This document shows positions 10,108 to 19,761 of a stretch of DNA of 64,000 nucleotides, one piece after another. Below the pieces are notes generated by a model. It ran no database searches and had not been told where the DNA came from. It saw nothing but the letters and a program-made list of their open reading frames with translations. Position 1 is the stretch's first letter, and each line of letters starts with the position of its first letter. The translations under genes and the position numbers were made by a program. The stretch comes from Streptomyces phaeoluteigriseus (GTDB lineage Bacteria; Actinomycetota; Actinomycetes; Streptomycetales; Streptomycetaceae): the NCBI RefSeq assembly GCF_001896135.2, contig NZ_MPOH02000008.1, positions 1 through 64,000 of the forward strand, read 5' to 3'.

Positions 10108-11330
10108 ATGAGTGGTAACACGCAGTCGGCCGCGCCGCCCGCCCCGACCTACCGTGACGTCCTGCGCCGCGAAGGCGGCACCGTTTGGTACGCCGCCATG
10201 GGGCTGATCCGCACCCCCGTCGCCATGGCCCCCCTGGCACTGGTCTTCCTGGGCCACAGCACGGGGTCGTTCTCCGCGGGAGGCGTCATGGCCGCCGCGC
10301 ACGCACTCGGGGAGGCCGTCGGAGCGCCCTTCATGGGACGCGGCTTCGACCGGAAGCCCTTCCTGGGTCAGCTGCGCTTCGCCCTGCTTGCCGAGGCGCT
10401 CGCCTTCGCGGCCCTCGCCGTCCTCGCGGGTCACAGCCCGATGCCACTCCTGGTGGCCTTGGCCTTCGCCGCCGGAGCGGTCGCCGCCGGCGTGCCCGGC
10501 GGCATGCGCGCACAGTTGTCCAGCACCACCCCGGAGCACCTGCGGCCCACCGCGCTCGGACTGGAGAGCGCGCTGAACCAGGCAGTCTGGGCCTGCGGCC
10601 CGGTGCTCGCCTCGCTGGTGTCCACCCAGGTGTCGCCGCGTGTCGCGCTCGTCCTCATGGCCGTCGCTTCGGCCGCCCCGCTGCTCATGGCCGGCCGCAT
10701 CCGGCACCGCAGCCCGGTCGCGGGGGAGCGGGACCGAGCTCCCGCCGGGACCCTGAGCGTCATCCGGATGGCCTGGCCCACCGTGTTGCTGGCCGCGGCC
10801 ATCATGTTCCTGGTAGGCGCGATGGACGTGGCCTGCCGGCCCGCCTGGAGACGACCGGGCAGCAGCTCGCGCTGACCGGTGTCATCACGGGGGTGTTCGC
10901 CGTGGCCAGCATCGCGGCCGGCCTCGTCTACGGCCGCCGCGTCTGGCCCGGCACCCCCGGCTCGCAGACACTCGTCCTGCTGCCGGCGATGACCGTGGCG
11001 CTGACGCTGTGCGCCGTCACCGGCCGGCTCTGGGGCTTCTTCGCCGCGTTCCTGCTCGGTGGCCTCTTCTACAGCCCACTCATGATCATCAGGAACCTGG
11101 CGCTCCAGCACCGCCTCCCGGAGAACGTGTGGGCCACGGGCTTCTCCCTCCTGTACGCGGCGGGCGGCCTCGGCTATGGCGCCGCCGCGCTCCTGACGGC
11201 CGGCCTCATCGAGGCCACCACCCCGGCCGTCGCCATCGTCGTCTGTACGGCGGTGACCACGCTGATCGGCCTGATCGCGGGCCTGGGCGAACGCGCAACC
11301 GTCTCGCGTGTGCGGTTGGGACGGGAATGA
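10108..11330 (+). CDS. MFS transporter, one frame change
   Basis: A 12-helix major facilitator of about 407 residues. Hydrophobic segments alternate throughout, and an early loop reads GRGFDRKPFLGQ, the usual loop 2-3 position. It probably exports the cluster product. Frame 1 gives way to frame 3 at about 10,835 inside the central loop region; one missing base restores continuity (VGAMDVA ... ARLETTGQQLALTG). The start ATG at 10108 faces the CGNR regulator. Confidence 0.85.
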
Positions 11331-11651
11331 TGTCGTCGAGGTGTTCCTGGTGGAGGCGGACGGGTCGGGGAGGCTGGTAGTTCCTGGCTCAGTGGCCGGT
11401 GGATTGGGGGTTTTTCCGGTCCAGTACAGGGCGGTGTCGATGTCGTGTGCGGTCCAGCCGTCGGCGGGTGCTCGGCTGTGTTGGAGGAGGTCGTTCCCCT
11501 TCGGCGCCCTGGCGGCCCCGGACCTTGCCTGCAGCACCGCCACCGTCCTTACCCAGAGCCGGCGCTCCCGGGATGCAGCGCAGAGGCGCGGGAGATGTCA
11601 GTGTCTGCTTCTAGGATCCAGGGAACACGCACCGGTTCCGGAGGTCCTCGC
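11331..11651. other. Non-coding stretch, no gene recognised
   Basis: About 320 bases with open frames on both strands but no recognisable domain. Just before the next gene there is a good ribosome site (GGAGGTCCTCGC). Confidence 0.5.
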
Positions 11652-12332
11652 ATGCCCATCACCGCCCCCGACTACTCCCGGTACTTCACCGACGGGACCT
11701 CCTTCGCTTGCGGACGCGACCTGACCGGGACGCTGTCCGTCGTGCGTGTGGGCGAACTCACCCTGCAGTCGGGCCAGGTGGTGGCGTGCGACCCGTTCGT
11801 CTACCTGGGCAGTGGGGACGTTCCACCATTCACGGTCGCGGTGGAGCCCGGCCGTTACGCCGTGGACGCTGCCGTCGCCACGCTCGTTCGTCCAGGCGCG
11901 GAATCGGGGCCCCACCCGCACACACGCGTCGCGGCCGTCCGGCTGGTGATACGTGACGTGGAGGTGGCCGGGTGGGAGCTTGCGCTGCTGCCCGGGCAGG
12001 ATCCGGCGGAACTGGGTGACGAGCAGTACTTCGGCTACGGCGTGGACGCGGGTACCGGTTGTTTCTACGACGCCTCGGCCGAGAACGCTTTTCCGGGGAC
12101 GGAGGACGAGGAAGGGGCGGTGTGGGCGGCCATGGAGTCTGTCGGGCACGGACCCGACGTCTTCATCGCCCAGGGCGAGGGCGGCCACAACCTCGCCGGG
12201 TTCACGTCGGGGTGGGGCGACGGCGCATATCCGACCTGGATCGGCCGCGCGGCGGACGGCAGCGTCGCCTGCTTCCTCACCGACTTCTTCGTAATACCCC
12301 ACTCGGCCGAGGCCCACGTGCAGGCTCCGTAG
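11652..12332 (+). CDS. DUF4241 domain protein
   Basis: A 226-residue soluble protein with the DUF4241 pattern: VEPGRYAVDAAVAT near residue 60, then GYGVDAGTGCFYDA and the closing GRAADGSVACFLTDFFVI. Family function is unknown. The start ATG has GGAGGT seven bases upstream. It stands alone between the biosynthetic cluster and the tpg remnant. Confidence 0.85.
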   Translation: MPITAPDYSRYFTDGTSFACGRDLTGTLSVVRVGELTLQSGQVVACDPFVYLGSGDVPPFTVAVEPGRYAVDAAVATLVRPGAESGPHPHTRVAAVRLVIRDVEVAGWELALLPGQDPAELGDEQYFGYGVDAGTGCFYDASAENAFPGTEDEEGAVWAAMESVGHGPDVFIAQGEGGHNLAGFTSGWGDGAYPTWIGRAADGSVACFLTDFFVIPHSAEAHVQAP

Positions 12333-12543
12333 TCCGCGAGGTCGGCGAAGGCTTGCGCTGCCGCGGCGGGTGACGCAGGCCTCCTCCACCTGGCAGGCCA
12401 GGGCGGGAGACGCCGGCGACCGTCACGTCGCTGCAGGAGTGGCTCGCACACCTCCCGCCGGACACCCGCAGTGATGGAGCAAGGTCACAACCGGCCCGCC
12501 ACATCAAGGGTGACGCCGTCGTGGACGGCGGGGGAGTAGAGCG

Positions 12544-12877
12544 GTGGGGGAGATCGAGGACGCCGTCGACCGTGCCGACCGTGAAGCTTTCACACAGAAG
12601 CCGCCCAAGACGATGAAGGGCCGGATCGGCTACCTGATCCGACAGTTGGGCAGCTTCAAGGCCGTCGCACGCGAGATCGGTGTCACCGCCGACTCCGTCA
12701 ACCGCTACCCGCCCGGACGTCGCCGCCAGGATCGAATCCGCGATGCGGGCCCGCTGGCAGCCCCAGGTGCGCAAGCGTCGCCGCCTGCAGGCCGCCACCG
12801 CCACAGGCATCACGGTGGAGACGCGGGCCCGCTTCAGCTACACGGCACCTGATGAGCCAAAGCATGGAAAGGTGTGA
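12544..12877 (+). pseudogene. tpg: Remnant of telomere terminal protein gene (tpg-like), N-terminal part
   Basis: It begins with the conserved Tpg start MGEIEDAVDRADREAFTQ, continues with the helix-turn-helix region GRIGYLIRQLGSFKAVA, then changes frame near 12,715 and reads RARWQPQVRKRRRLQAA and TGITVETRARFSYT. It stops after about 110 codons, against about 180 for the family, so the C-terminal half is missing. Tpg caps the ends of linear Streptomyces replicons. This copy cannot make a full protein. Confidence 0.8.
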
Positions 12878-12985
12878 TCGTTTTATCACCCAGCAGGTCT
12901 TTGTTCGTTCGTGTTGTGAAACTTCGCTTTTCGTGACCGTACACCCCCGTTGACGCGTCCGTGACAGGAGCCTAGTTTTCAGGGG

Positions 12986-12998
12986 GAAAGCGCTTGCT
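12986..12998. promoter_or_regulatory. LacI-type palindrome GAAAGCGCTTGC upstream of the pectate lyases
   Basis: The perfect 8-base palindrome AAGCGCTT sits in GGAAAGCGCTTGC about 510 bases before the first pectate lyase. LacI-family operators of sugar-utilisation genes have this CG-centred form, so control by a pectin or oligogalacturonide responsive repressor is plausible. Confidence 0.45.
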
Positions 12999-13504
12999 CG
13001 ATAGCTGGGTCACCTTCTAGCAGCTCAGCCGACCAAAAAGGCGCGTTCAAGTCGTGATCAGCAATTTCTTTAGAAAGTGCTATCTCATGCGATTATCCAG
13101 AAGCTCAGCGTGGCGACGCGAGCTGGTCGCCGCTGTGCAGATCGGCTTCTCCCGGACCCCGGCCTCTTCTGGCTCTGCCTCCGCGCGCGGTCCGTCTCTT
13201 CCATCGCCCACGCCTCCGCCGCGTCGGACGACGGCTTCGCCCCTCTCCCGTGTGCCCTCCGGCATCGACGCCGGAGGCGTTTCCTCCCGCAGCGTCAACA
13301 CCCCTGCCCCCGTGGGGTCCAGCGGTGGCCTGTGGCACCTGCGCGCGCACGACGACATTCCCGTCGAAGGCAGCCGTCCCAGCGAGGCCGGGGTCTGGTC
13401 GGCGAGCCGCACACGTACTGCCTCCGTACCACGCACCGGACGGCCGAGTCCCCGGCCGCCGACGCGGCCGCGCCGGCCCTGGGCAGATCTGAGGAGCAGA
13501 AACG
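12999..13504. other. Long leader before the pectate lyase cluster, no clear gene
   Basis: An open frame begins at 13054 but has no recognisable domain and lacks normal codon structure. It overruns the first pectate lyase in the wrong frame. The segment may be a degraded secreted-protein gene or a long untranslated leader. Confidence 0.4.
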
Positions 13505-14526
13505 ATGACGACAGAACGCCCCTCCCTCACCCGTCGCGGCCTGCTCGCGGGCACTATCGCCGCCGTGGCCGTCGCCGCCCTGCCGGCCACTGGAACGGCG
13601 AGCCACGCGCAGGCGGCCGCGCCCGCCGCAGCGAGGCGGACACGAGCAGCCGCGGCCGCGTCGAGTGCCGACGGTTTCGCGGGCGTCCCCGCGCTGGGCC
13701 TGTCCGGCACCACCGGCGGAGCCGGCGGCCCGGTGGTCACCGTCACCGACGCCGACACGTTCCTGGACTACTGCGACCGCAACGAGCCCTACGTCATTCA
13801 AGTCTCGGGAACCCTGCGCATCAGCAGCAAGCAGGGCGTGCGGTCGAACAAGACCATCGTCGGGCTGGGCACCGACGCGGAGATCACCGGCGGTGGCCTG
13901 GACATGTACCGCAGACAGAACGTGATCATCAAGAACCTGCGGTTCACCGGCGCCGACGACGACTCCCTCAGCATCCAGCAGTCCTCGCACCACATCTGGA
14001 TCGACCACTGCACCTTCAGCACAGGCGCGGACGGTCTGATCGACATCGTGCGCGGCGCCGACTACATCACCGTGTCCTGGAACCACTTCCGCGACCACAG
14101 CAAGACCATGCTGATCGGCCACTCGGACGCCAACGGGAGCCAGGACCGGGGCAAGCTGCGGGTCAGTTTCCACCACAACTTCTTCGACGGCACGGCCCAG
14201 CGCCATCCGCGCGTCCGCTTCGGCGAACCCGTGCATGTCTACAACAACTACTACCGGAACAACACCCTTTACGGCGTGGCGTCGACCGAGGACGCGGGGG
14301 TGCTGGTGGAGGGCAACTACTTCGAGAACGTCGCCCACCCGATCTACTCGGGCTACGACGAGAGCGGACCCGGCCGGTGGTGGAACGGAACAACGTCTAC
14401 GTGAACTGCGGAGAGCCCGAGACGCTCGGCACGGTCGTTGAGCCACGCACCTTCTACCCCTACACCCTCGACGCCCCTGCGAACCTCCCCACGATCGTTC
14501 CGGCCGCGCCGCGCGGCCGGAACTGA
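13505..14526 (+). CDS. Secreted pectate lyase, PL1 family (copy 1), one frame change
   Basis: The Tat signal peptide TERPSLTRRGLLAG is followed by an Ala-rich region and a parallel beta-helix. PL1 marks: HHIWIDHCTFS near residue 160, ADYITVSWNHFRDHSK, and QRHPRVRFGEPVHVYNNYY carrying the catalytic Arg. It cleaves pectate by beta-elimination outside the cell. The frame breaks at about 14,382 in the conserved GPGRVVERNN segment through one missing base; the last 47 residues follow in frame 1 and end at 14526. It is 12 bases upstream of copy 2, so the three lyases probably form one operon. Confidence 0.9.
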
Positions 14527-14537
14527 AGGAGACCTCC

Positions 14538-15587
14538 GTGTCAGAAGTCCGTCCCATCACACGCCGCGGCCTGCTCATGGGGACTGCCGCCACCACGGCT
14601 TCCGCCGCTCTGCTGACTGTGGGAGTGGCCCCCGGAGCAGGGGCCTCGATCGCCTCACCACCCGCCGCGGACACCATTGCGGACCGGCTCGTCGCTCTGA
14701 CGGCACCGCGCGCCGACGGCTTCGCGGGTGTCGCCGCGCTCGGCCTGACCGGTACCACGGGCGGTGCCGCCGGGCCCACCGTGACTGTGACCAACGGCGC
14801 CCAGCTCGCCGACTACGTGGGCCGCAACTCCCCGTACACCGTCCTGGTCTCCGGCCGCATCCACATCGACGGCATGATCACGGTGGTGGCCGACAAGTCG
14901 GTCCTCGGCGTCGGCTCCACCGCCGAGATCACCGGCGGAGGTCTCCAACTCGGTTCCACGACCCGGCCCGGCAACAACGTCATCATCCGCAACATCCGCT
15001 TCACCCACGCCTCCGACGACTCCGTGAGCGTCACCAACCGCGCCCACCATGTGTGGATCGACCACTGCGACTTCTCCCACGGGTACGACGGACTGCTCGA
15101 CATCAAGCGGGAGTCGGACTACGTCACCGTGTCCTGGAACCACTTCCACGACCACAGCAAGACGTGCCTGCTCGGTCACAACGACAACAACACCGCCGAC
15201 CGGGGCAAACTGCGCGTGACGTACCACCACAACTTCTTCGACGGCACCGACCAGCGCCACCCGCGCGTCCGGTTCGCCGAGCCGGTTCACGTCTACAACA
15301 ACTACTACCGCGACAACCGGCTCTACGGTGTGGCCTCGACCGAGGACGCGGGCGTGCTGGTGGAGGGCAACTACTTCGAGAACGTGGGCCACCCGATCTA
15401 CTCCGGCTACGACAACAGCGGTCCGGGCCGGGTGGTCGAGCGGAACAACCTGTACGTCAACTCCGGGGCGCCGCAGACGCTGGGCACGGTGATCGAGCCA
15501 CGCACCTTCTACGCGTACACCCTCGACGCCCCCGCGACCGTCCCCACCACCGTCCCGGCCGGCGTGGGTGTCGGCAGGATCGCCTGA
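14538..15587 (+). CDS. Secreted pectate lyase, PL1 family (copy 2)
   Basis: Intact 349-residue paralogue of copy 1. GTG start with AAGGAGA upstream, Tat signal PITRRGLLMG, then HHVWIDHCDFS, DYVTVSWNHFHDHSK and QRHPRVRFAEPVHVYNNYY. It is very similar to copy 1 through the second half (GVASTEDAGVLVEGNYFENV in both), which points to recent tandem duplication. Confidence 0.95.
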   Translation: MSEVRPITRRGLLMGTAATTASAALLTVGVAPGAGASIASPPAADTIADRLVALTAPRADGFAGVAALGLTGTTGGAAGPTVTVTNGAQLADYVGRNSPYTVLVSGRIHIDGMITVVADKSVLGVGSTAEITGGGLQLGSTTRPGNNVIIRNIRFTHASDDSVSVTNRAHHVWIDHCDFSHGYDGLLDIKRESDYVTVSWNHFHDHSKTCLLGHNDNNTADRGKLRVTYHHNFFDGTDQRHPRVRFAEPVHVYNNYYRDNRLYGVASTEDAGVLVEGNYFENVGHPIYSGYDNSGPGRVVERNNLYVNSGAPQTLGTVIEPRTFYAYTLDAPATVPTTVPAGVGVGRIA

Positions 15588-15603
15588 ACCCAGGAGGCTC
15601 ACG

Positions 15604-16623
15604 ATGCACCGCAAAGGCACGCTCCTCCTCACGGCCCTGGTCGCGCTGACCGCCACGGCCGCCGCTCCTTCACCTGCACCCGCCGCACCGGCCGTACTGG
15701 CGGAGCCGGCACCGACCGGGTTCGCGAGTGTCACCGCGTGGGGCCAGAACGGCACGACCGGCGGCGCGGGCGGTCCGACCGTGACCGTCTCCAGCGCCGC
15801 CGACCTCATCGCCGCCGTCAAAGCCGAGGGGCCGAGAGTCGTCCGCGTCAACGGCATGATCACGCTGCCCTCCGGCATGTACGACGTCAGCTCCGACAAG
15901 ACGATCGTCGGTGTCGGCGCGGGTTCCGGTATCTCTGGCGGCGGCCTGAACATCGGCCTCCCCGCGAGCGACAGTGTCACGTCCCCACCCGTGAACGCCG
16001 TGCACAACGTCATCGTCCGGAACCTGACGTTCAAGAACGCCAGTGACGACTCCATCAACATCCAGATGTTCTCGCACCACGTCTGGATCGACCACAACGA
16101 CCTGTCCGCAGGCTACGACGGGCTGCTCGACATCAAGCGGGGCTCCAGCTACATCACCGTCTCCTGGAACCACACCCATCACCACGCCAAGAACATGCTC
16201 CTGGGCCACTCCGACAAGAACGGCGCCCAGGACATCGGCCGACTGAAGGTGACCTACCACCACAACTGGTACGACCGCACCCCACAGCGCAATCCGCGCA
16301 CCCGCTTCGGAGATCCGGTGCACATCTACAACAACTACTTCCTCGACAACAGCGACACCGGCCCGGCCTGCAACGCCGACTCCGGCTGCTTCGTCGAGGG
16401 CAACTACTTCGACGACGTCGAAGAGCCCATGACCAACAGCTATTCGGGGCCGGAGGGCAATATCGTCGAACGGAACAACGTGTTCGTCGGTGACACCGGA
16501 GAACCGGTCACGGGCGGCAGCGTCGAGGACCCGGCGGACTACTACGACTACACAGTCGACGACCCGCAGACCGTCAAGGACGTCGTGATGCGGGGCGCGG
16601 GCCCGGGCACCGTCGCCCTCTAG
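15604..16623 (+). CDS. Secreted pectate lyase, PL1 family (copy 3)
   Basis: 339 residues. The start ATG has a strong AGGAGG six bases upstream. It has a Sec-type signal (RKGTLLLTALVALTATAAA) instead of the Tat signals of copies 1 and 2, then HHVWIDHNDLS, SYITVSWNHTHHHAK and QRNPRTRFGDPVHIYNNYF with the catalytic Arg. It carries extra Cys residues (GPACNADSGCF). It is more divergent, so it is probably an older paralogue with different substrate preference or export route. Confidence 0.95.
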   Translation: MHRKGTLLLTALVALTATAAAPSPAPAAPAVLAEPAPTGFASVTAWGQNGTTGGAGGPTVTVSSAADLIAAVKAEGPRVVRVNGMITLPSGMYDVSSDKTIVGVGAGSGISGGGLNIGLPASDSVTSPPVNAVHNVIVRNLTFKNASDDSINIQMFSHHVWIDHNDLSAGYDGLLDIKRGSSYITVSWNHTHHHAKNMLLGHSDKNGAQDIGRLKVTYHHNWYDRTPQRNPRTRFGDPVHIYNNYFLDNSDTGPACNADSGCFVEGNYFDDVEEPMTNSYSGPEGNIVERNNVFVGDTGEPVTGGSVEDPADYYDYTVDDPQTVKDVVMRGAGPGTVAL

Positions 16624-16717
16624 CACTGCAACGGTGTCTGTTCTGAGTGCCGGGCAGTTTTCAGGGATTGTGTCCGCGTCGTTCGTTGTGACTGAGGAGG
16701 GCTTGGTGTTGGCGTCG

Positions 16718-16872
16718 GCGGCGCCAGGCCGCCACCACCGGTGGGATCACGGTGAAGACCCGGGCCCGGTTCGGCTACACCGTGCCCCGACGACGGACGG
16801 CTCCGGCGACTCACCGTGCACCTTCCCCCGGAGTACGCGCAGGGCTTCTTCGACGCCCGCGACGCCAATTCA
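16718..16872 (+). pseudogene. tpg: Second tpg remnant, C-terminal part
   Basis: Reads QAATTGGITVKTRARFGYTV, then after a frame change DDGRLRRLTVHLPPEYAQGFF and DARDA. This is the segment after the helix-turn-helix of Tpg, including the LTVRLPPEYA block missing from the copy at 12.5 kb. No start and no complete frame. Together with the first remnant it brackets the three pectate lyases. Confidence 0.75.
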
Positions 16873-16934
16873 CGCTTGAGCCGAAGCACGGTAGTTGTCA
16901 CATGGCCAGGCGTGTTGTCACCGATGTGAGGACG

Positions 16935-17140
16935 CCGCGCAGGACGGCGAGGATCGGGTAGCTGGCCAACGCACGCGACGACGATGCCGGAGGCCAGGTC
17001 GCCTGCGGCGCCCGTGATGGCGACGTCGAACCGTCCTCGGAGCTAGGCGCGGGTGGCCAGCGGCGTAGTGTTGGTGACGATCGCGGTGCCGGTGACCAAG
17101 CCGAAGCTCCAGCCGACGCCGAGCAGGAACGGCCTGGAGA
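16935..17140 (-). pseudogene. MFS transporter C-terminal remnant
   Basis: On the minus strand the text FLLGVGWSFGLVTGTAIVTN, then TTPLATRA, is typical of late helices of an MFS pump. It is followed by an in-frame TAG and then FDVAITGAAGDLASGIVVA, which continues the same family after the stop. The rest of the gene is absent, so this is a genuine fossil. Confidence 0.7.
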
Positions 17141-17196
17141 AGAACCTGGCCTTCCACCTGTCCGGGCACATCCTGCACTCGATCTCTTCTCACCCT

Positions 17197-17919
17197 TCAC
17201 GTAGCAGGCGGTACAACGGACGGCTCCCGCAGGCCCGATGCCCGCGGGAGCTTTCCCATGCCCGCAGCAGCGACCTCGTCCCAGTGCAGGAGGCGGTCGC
17301 ACCAACGGCGCAGGAGTGTCTGGTCGTGGCCGACTGCGAGGAGTCCGGCGCCGGTGGCTGCGCGGTAGTTCTCGACGGCCGCCACGAGAGCCGCGGTGGT
17401 GGAGGCGTCCAGCATCGCGGTCATCTCGTCACAGATCAGCCAGCGCGGACGCAGGACCAGGGCGCGGGCCAGGCAGGCGCGTTGCAGCTGGCCGTCGCTG
17501 ACCTCGTGGGGGCGGCGGTCCAGGAGGTCGGGGGTGAGGCCGACGGCCGGGGTGAGTTCGGTAATGCGGTCCGGTACCTCGTCGCGGCGGCCGGTTGCGC
17601 GCAGGGGCTCGGCGATCAGGTCGATGAGACGCAGCCTGGGGTCGGCGGAGAGCCGGGGCTGCTGGAAGACGACGCCGATGGCGGTGCGCAGGTCGCGCGG
17701 GGCGCGGTGCCGCCAGTGCCGTACGGGCTCGCCGTCCAGGAGAAGGGTGCCCGACTCGGGGCGGTGCAGCAGGGCCGCGACTCGGGCGAGGGTGGACTTG
17801 CCGCAACCGCTGGGGCCGAGTAGGCCGACGGCCTCACCGGGCGCGACGGTCAGGGAGGCGTTTCGGACGACGGGGGCTTTCCGGTCGTATCCGGCGGTGA
17901 TGTCGTGCAGTTCAAGCAC
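17197..17919 (-). CDS. ABC transporter ATP-binding protein (OppF/DppF type)
   Basis: 240 residues with Walker A GPSGCGKST, Q-loop VFQQPRL, a signature written SDGQLQRA (consensus SGGQ), Walker B LICDEMTAMLD and the switch His in AVGHD. GTG start at 17919 with GGAGG upstream; its first eight bases overlap the end of the preceding ATPase gene. Second nucleotide-binding subunit of the peptide/nickel-type importer. It lacks the oligopeptide-binding C-terminal tail of OppF. Confidence 0.88.
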   Translation of the reverse strand: MLELHDITAGYDRKAPVVRNASLTVAPGEAVGLLGPSGCGKSTLARVAALLHRPESGTLLLDGEPVRHWRHRAPRDLRTAIGVVFQQPRLSADPRLRLIDLIAEPLRATGRRDEVPDRITELTPAVGLTPDLLDRRPHEVSDGQLQRACLARALVLRPRWLICDEMTAMLDASTTAALVAAVENYRAATGAGLLAVGHDQTLLRRWCDRLLHWDEVAAAGMGKLPRASGLREPSVVPPAT

Positions 17920-18883
17920 GGAGGTCCTCCGGTACGTGCGGGTGATGGCAGGCGATGTGGCTGGTCGTCGGTGGGAGTGCGGCGCAGGCGTCGGTGACCT
18001 GCTCGCAGCGGGGGGCGAAGGCGCAGCCGTCGGGAAGGTCGCCGAGTTCGGGTGGCATACCGGGGATCGGAAGGAAGGCACGCTCGGGCAGGGCATCAAG
18101 AAGGCCCCGGCTGTAGGGGTGGCGAGGGCCTGGCGTGCCGAAGAAGGCTTCCGTGTTGGCGAGTTCGACGATCCGGCCCGCGTACATCACGGCCACACGG
18201 TCGGCGATGCGTTCGGCGGCGGCCAGGTCATGGGTGATCATCAGCAGTGCCCGGTCGCCGTCATCGACGTGGCGTCGTAGTTCGTCGACGGTGTGGTCCA
18301 CCAGATCGCGGTCGAGTCCGGTCGTCGGTTCGTCGGCGAGCAGCAGGGGCGCGTCGCCGACGAGGGCCAGGGCGGTGGCGGCTCGCTGGGCCAGCCCGCC
18401 GGAGAGCTGGTGCGGGTGGCGGTCGAGATGGTCGGCGGGGAAGGCGGCGCGTTCGGCAGCGCTCTCGGCCGCCGAACGCACGGCGGTACGCCCTCGTGCG
18501 TCGGTCAGCGCGCCGACCGTCTCCTCCAGCTGGGAGCGCACCGTGCGCACCGGCGTCAGGTGCGCGGCGGGGCTCTGCGGGATGAGCCCGATCAGGCGGC
18601 CCCGCACCGTCCGCGTGAGAGTCCGTTCGTCAGCCGCGAGCAGGTCCAGCTCGCCCAGGCGCGCCTGGCCCGCACTCTGGGCGTTGGAGGGGAGCAGTCC
18701 GAGCAGGGCGGAGGCGAGGACCGACTTGCCGCAGCCGCTCTCGCCGATCAGGGCGAGACACTCGCCGGCCGCCACCTCGAAGTGGGCGTCGGTGACGGCG
18801 GCGATCCGGCGGCCACCGGGCATGAGGAAGCGCACGGACAGCCCGCGCACCGAGAGAACGGGAGGTCGGTCAGTGACCGTCAC
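17912..18883 (-). CDS. ABC transporter ATP-binding protein (OppD/DppD type)
   Basis: 323 residues with Walker A GESGCGKSV (Val replaces the usual Ser/Thr), signature LSGGLAQRA, Walker B LLLADEPTTGLD, the switch MITHD and the OppD-type C-terminal region PELGDLPDGCAFAPRC with its paired Cys. The GTG start overlaps the stop of the upstream permease (GTGA). Energises import with the neighbouring ATPase. Confidence 0.9.
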   Translation of the reverse strand: MTVTDRPPVLSVRGLSVRFLMPGGRRIAAVTDAHFEVAAGECLALIGESGCGKSVLASALLGLLPSNAQSAGQARLGELDLLAADERTLTRTVRGRLIGLIPQSPAAHLTPVRTVRSQLEETVGALTDARGRTAVRSAAESAAERAAFPADHLDRHPHQLSGGLAQRAATALALVGDAPLLLADEPTTGLDRDLVDHTVDELRRHVDDGDRALLMITHDLAAAERIADRVAVMYAGRIVELANTEAFFGTPGPRHPYSRGLLDALPERAFLPIPGMPPELGDLPDGCAFAPRCEQVTDACAALPPTTSHIACHHPHVPEDLRA

Positions 18884-19761
18884 AGCATCAGCTCCGATCG
18901 ACGGCGCGGGTTGATCCGCTCCCGCCAGGCTCCGGCGAGACCGGCGATGGCGAGTGTGGGGACGATGATGAACAGCCCCGGGAAGAGGGTGGGCCACCAC
19001 TGCCCCGCGAGCAGCGACCCCCTGGCGTCCTGGATGAGGTTGCCGAGGCTGGCCATGTGGGTGGGCAGGCCGAGGCCGAGGAAGGACAGGGCGGACTCGT
19101 GCCACATGGCGTGCGGCACCATCAGCGCGGCGGCCAGCGCCGCCTGCGGCAGCACAGCGGGCAGCAGATGCCGTACCGCCACCCGCCACCGGGACGCGCC
19201 CCCGGAAACGGCGGCGTCGATGTACGGGTGCGAGCGCAGGGACAGCACCTCGGCGCGCACGATCCGGGCGGTGGACAGCCAGTGGGTGAGCGCGACCGAC
19301 ACCACCACCGGCCAGAGCCCGGGCCGGAACATGGCCACGATGAAGATGCCCAGCAGCAGGTGTGGCACGGAGGCGACCGTGTCGACGACCCGCATGACGC
19401 CCCGGTCGACCCAGCCGCCCAGTGCTCCGGCGGTCGCCCCGACGGCCGTGCCGATCACGGTGGCCGTCAGGGCGGCTGCGACGCCCACCAGCAGGGAGAC
19501 CCTCAGTCCGTAGATACAGCGCAGCAGCAGGTCCCGGCCGAGGTCGTCGGTGCCGAAGGGGTGCGACCAGCTGGGGGGCAGCAACTTCGCGCCCAGGTCG
19601 ACGGCCTGTTGGTCGAGTTGCACCAGCGGCGGCACGAGGAGGACGGCGAGGACGATTCCGCCGACCAGGGCCACCGAGACGCGCACCCGCACGGTCCTGG
19701 TCGAGCGACGGCTCGTGCCGTACGACCGCCAGGCGGGCCCGGCCGCAGGTTCACATGTCAC
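18880..19761 (-). CDS. ABC transporter permease (DppC type)
   Basis: 293 residues with an N-terminal helix, the DppC hallmark HPFGTDDLGRDLLLRCIYGLR, further transmembrane helices and the EAA-like cytoplasmic loop GGASRWRVAVRHLLP. Preceded and followed by overlapping genes of the same operon. GTG start; the exact start is uncertain because it lies inside the end of the DppB gene. Confidence 0.9.
   Translation of the reverse strand: MTCEPAAGPAWRSYGTSRRSTRTVRVRVSVALVGGIVLAVLLVPPLVQLDQQAVDLGAKLLPPSWSHPFGTDDLGRDLLLRCIYGLRVSLLVGVAAALTATVIGTAVGATAGALGGWVDRGVMRVVDTVASVPHLLLGIFIVAMFRPGLWPVVVSVALTHWLSTARIVRAEVLSLRSHPYIDAAVSGGASRWRVAVRHLLPAVLPQAALAAALMVPHAMWHESALSFLGLGLPTHMASLGNLIQDARGSLLAGQWWPTLFPGLFIIVPTLAIAGLAGAWRERINPRRRSELML

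Noticed and set aside
13054..14526. Plus frame of 490 codons overlapping pectate lyase 1
   Set aside because: Only its last 47 codons are real (the lyase C-terminus after the frame change); the rest is Arg-rich shadow.
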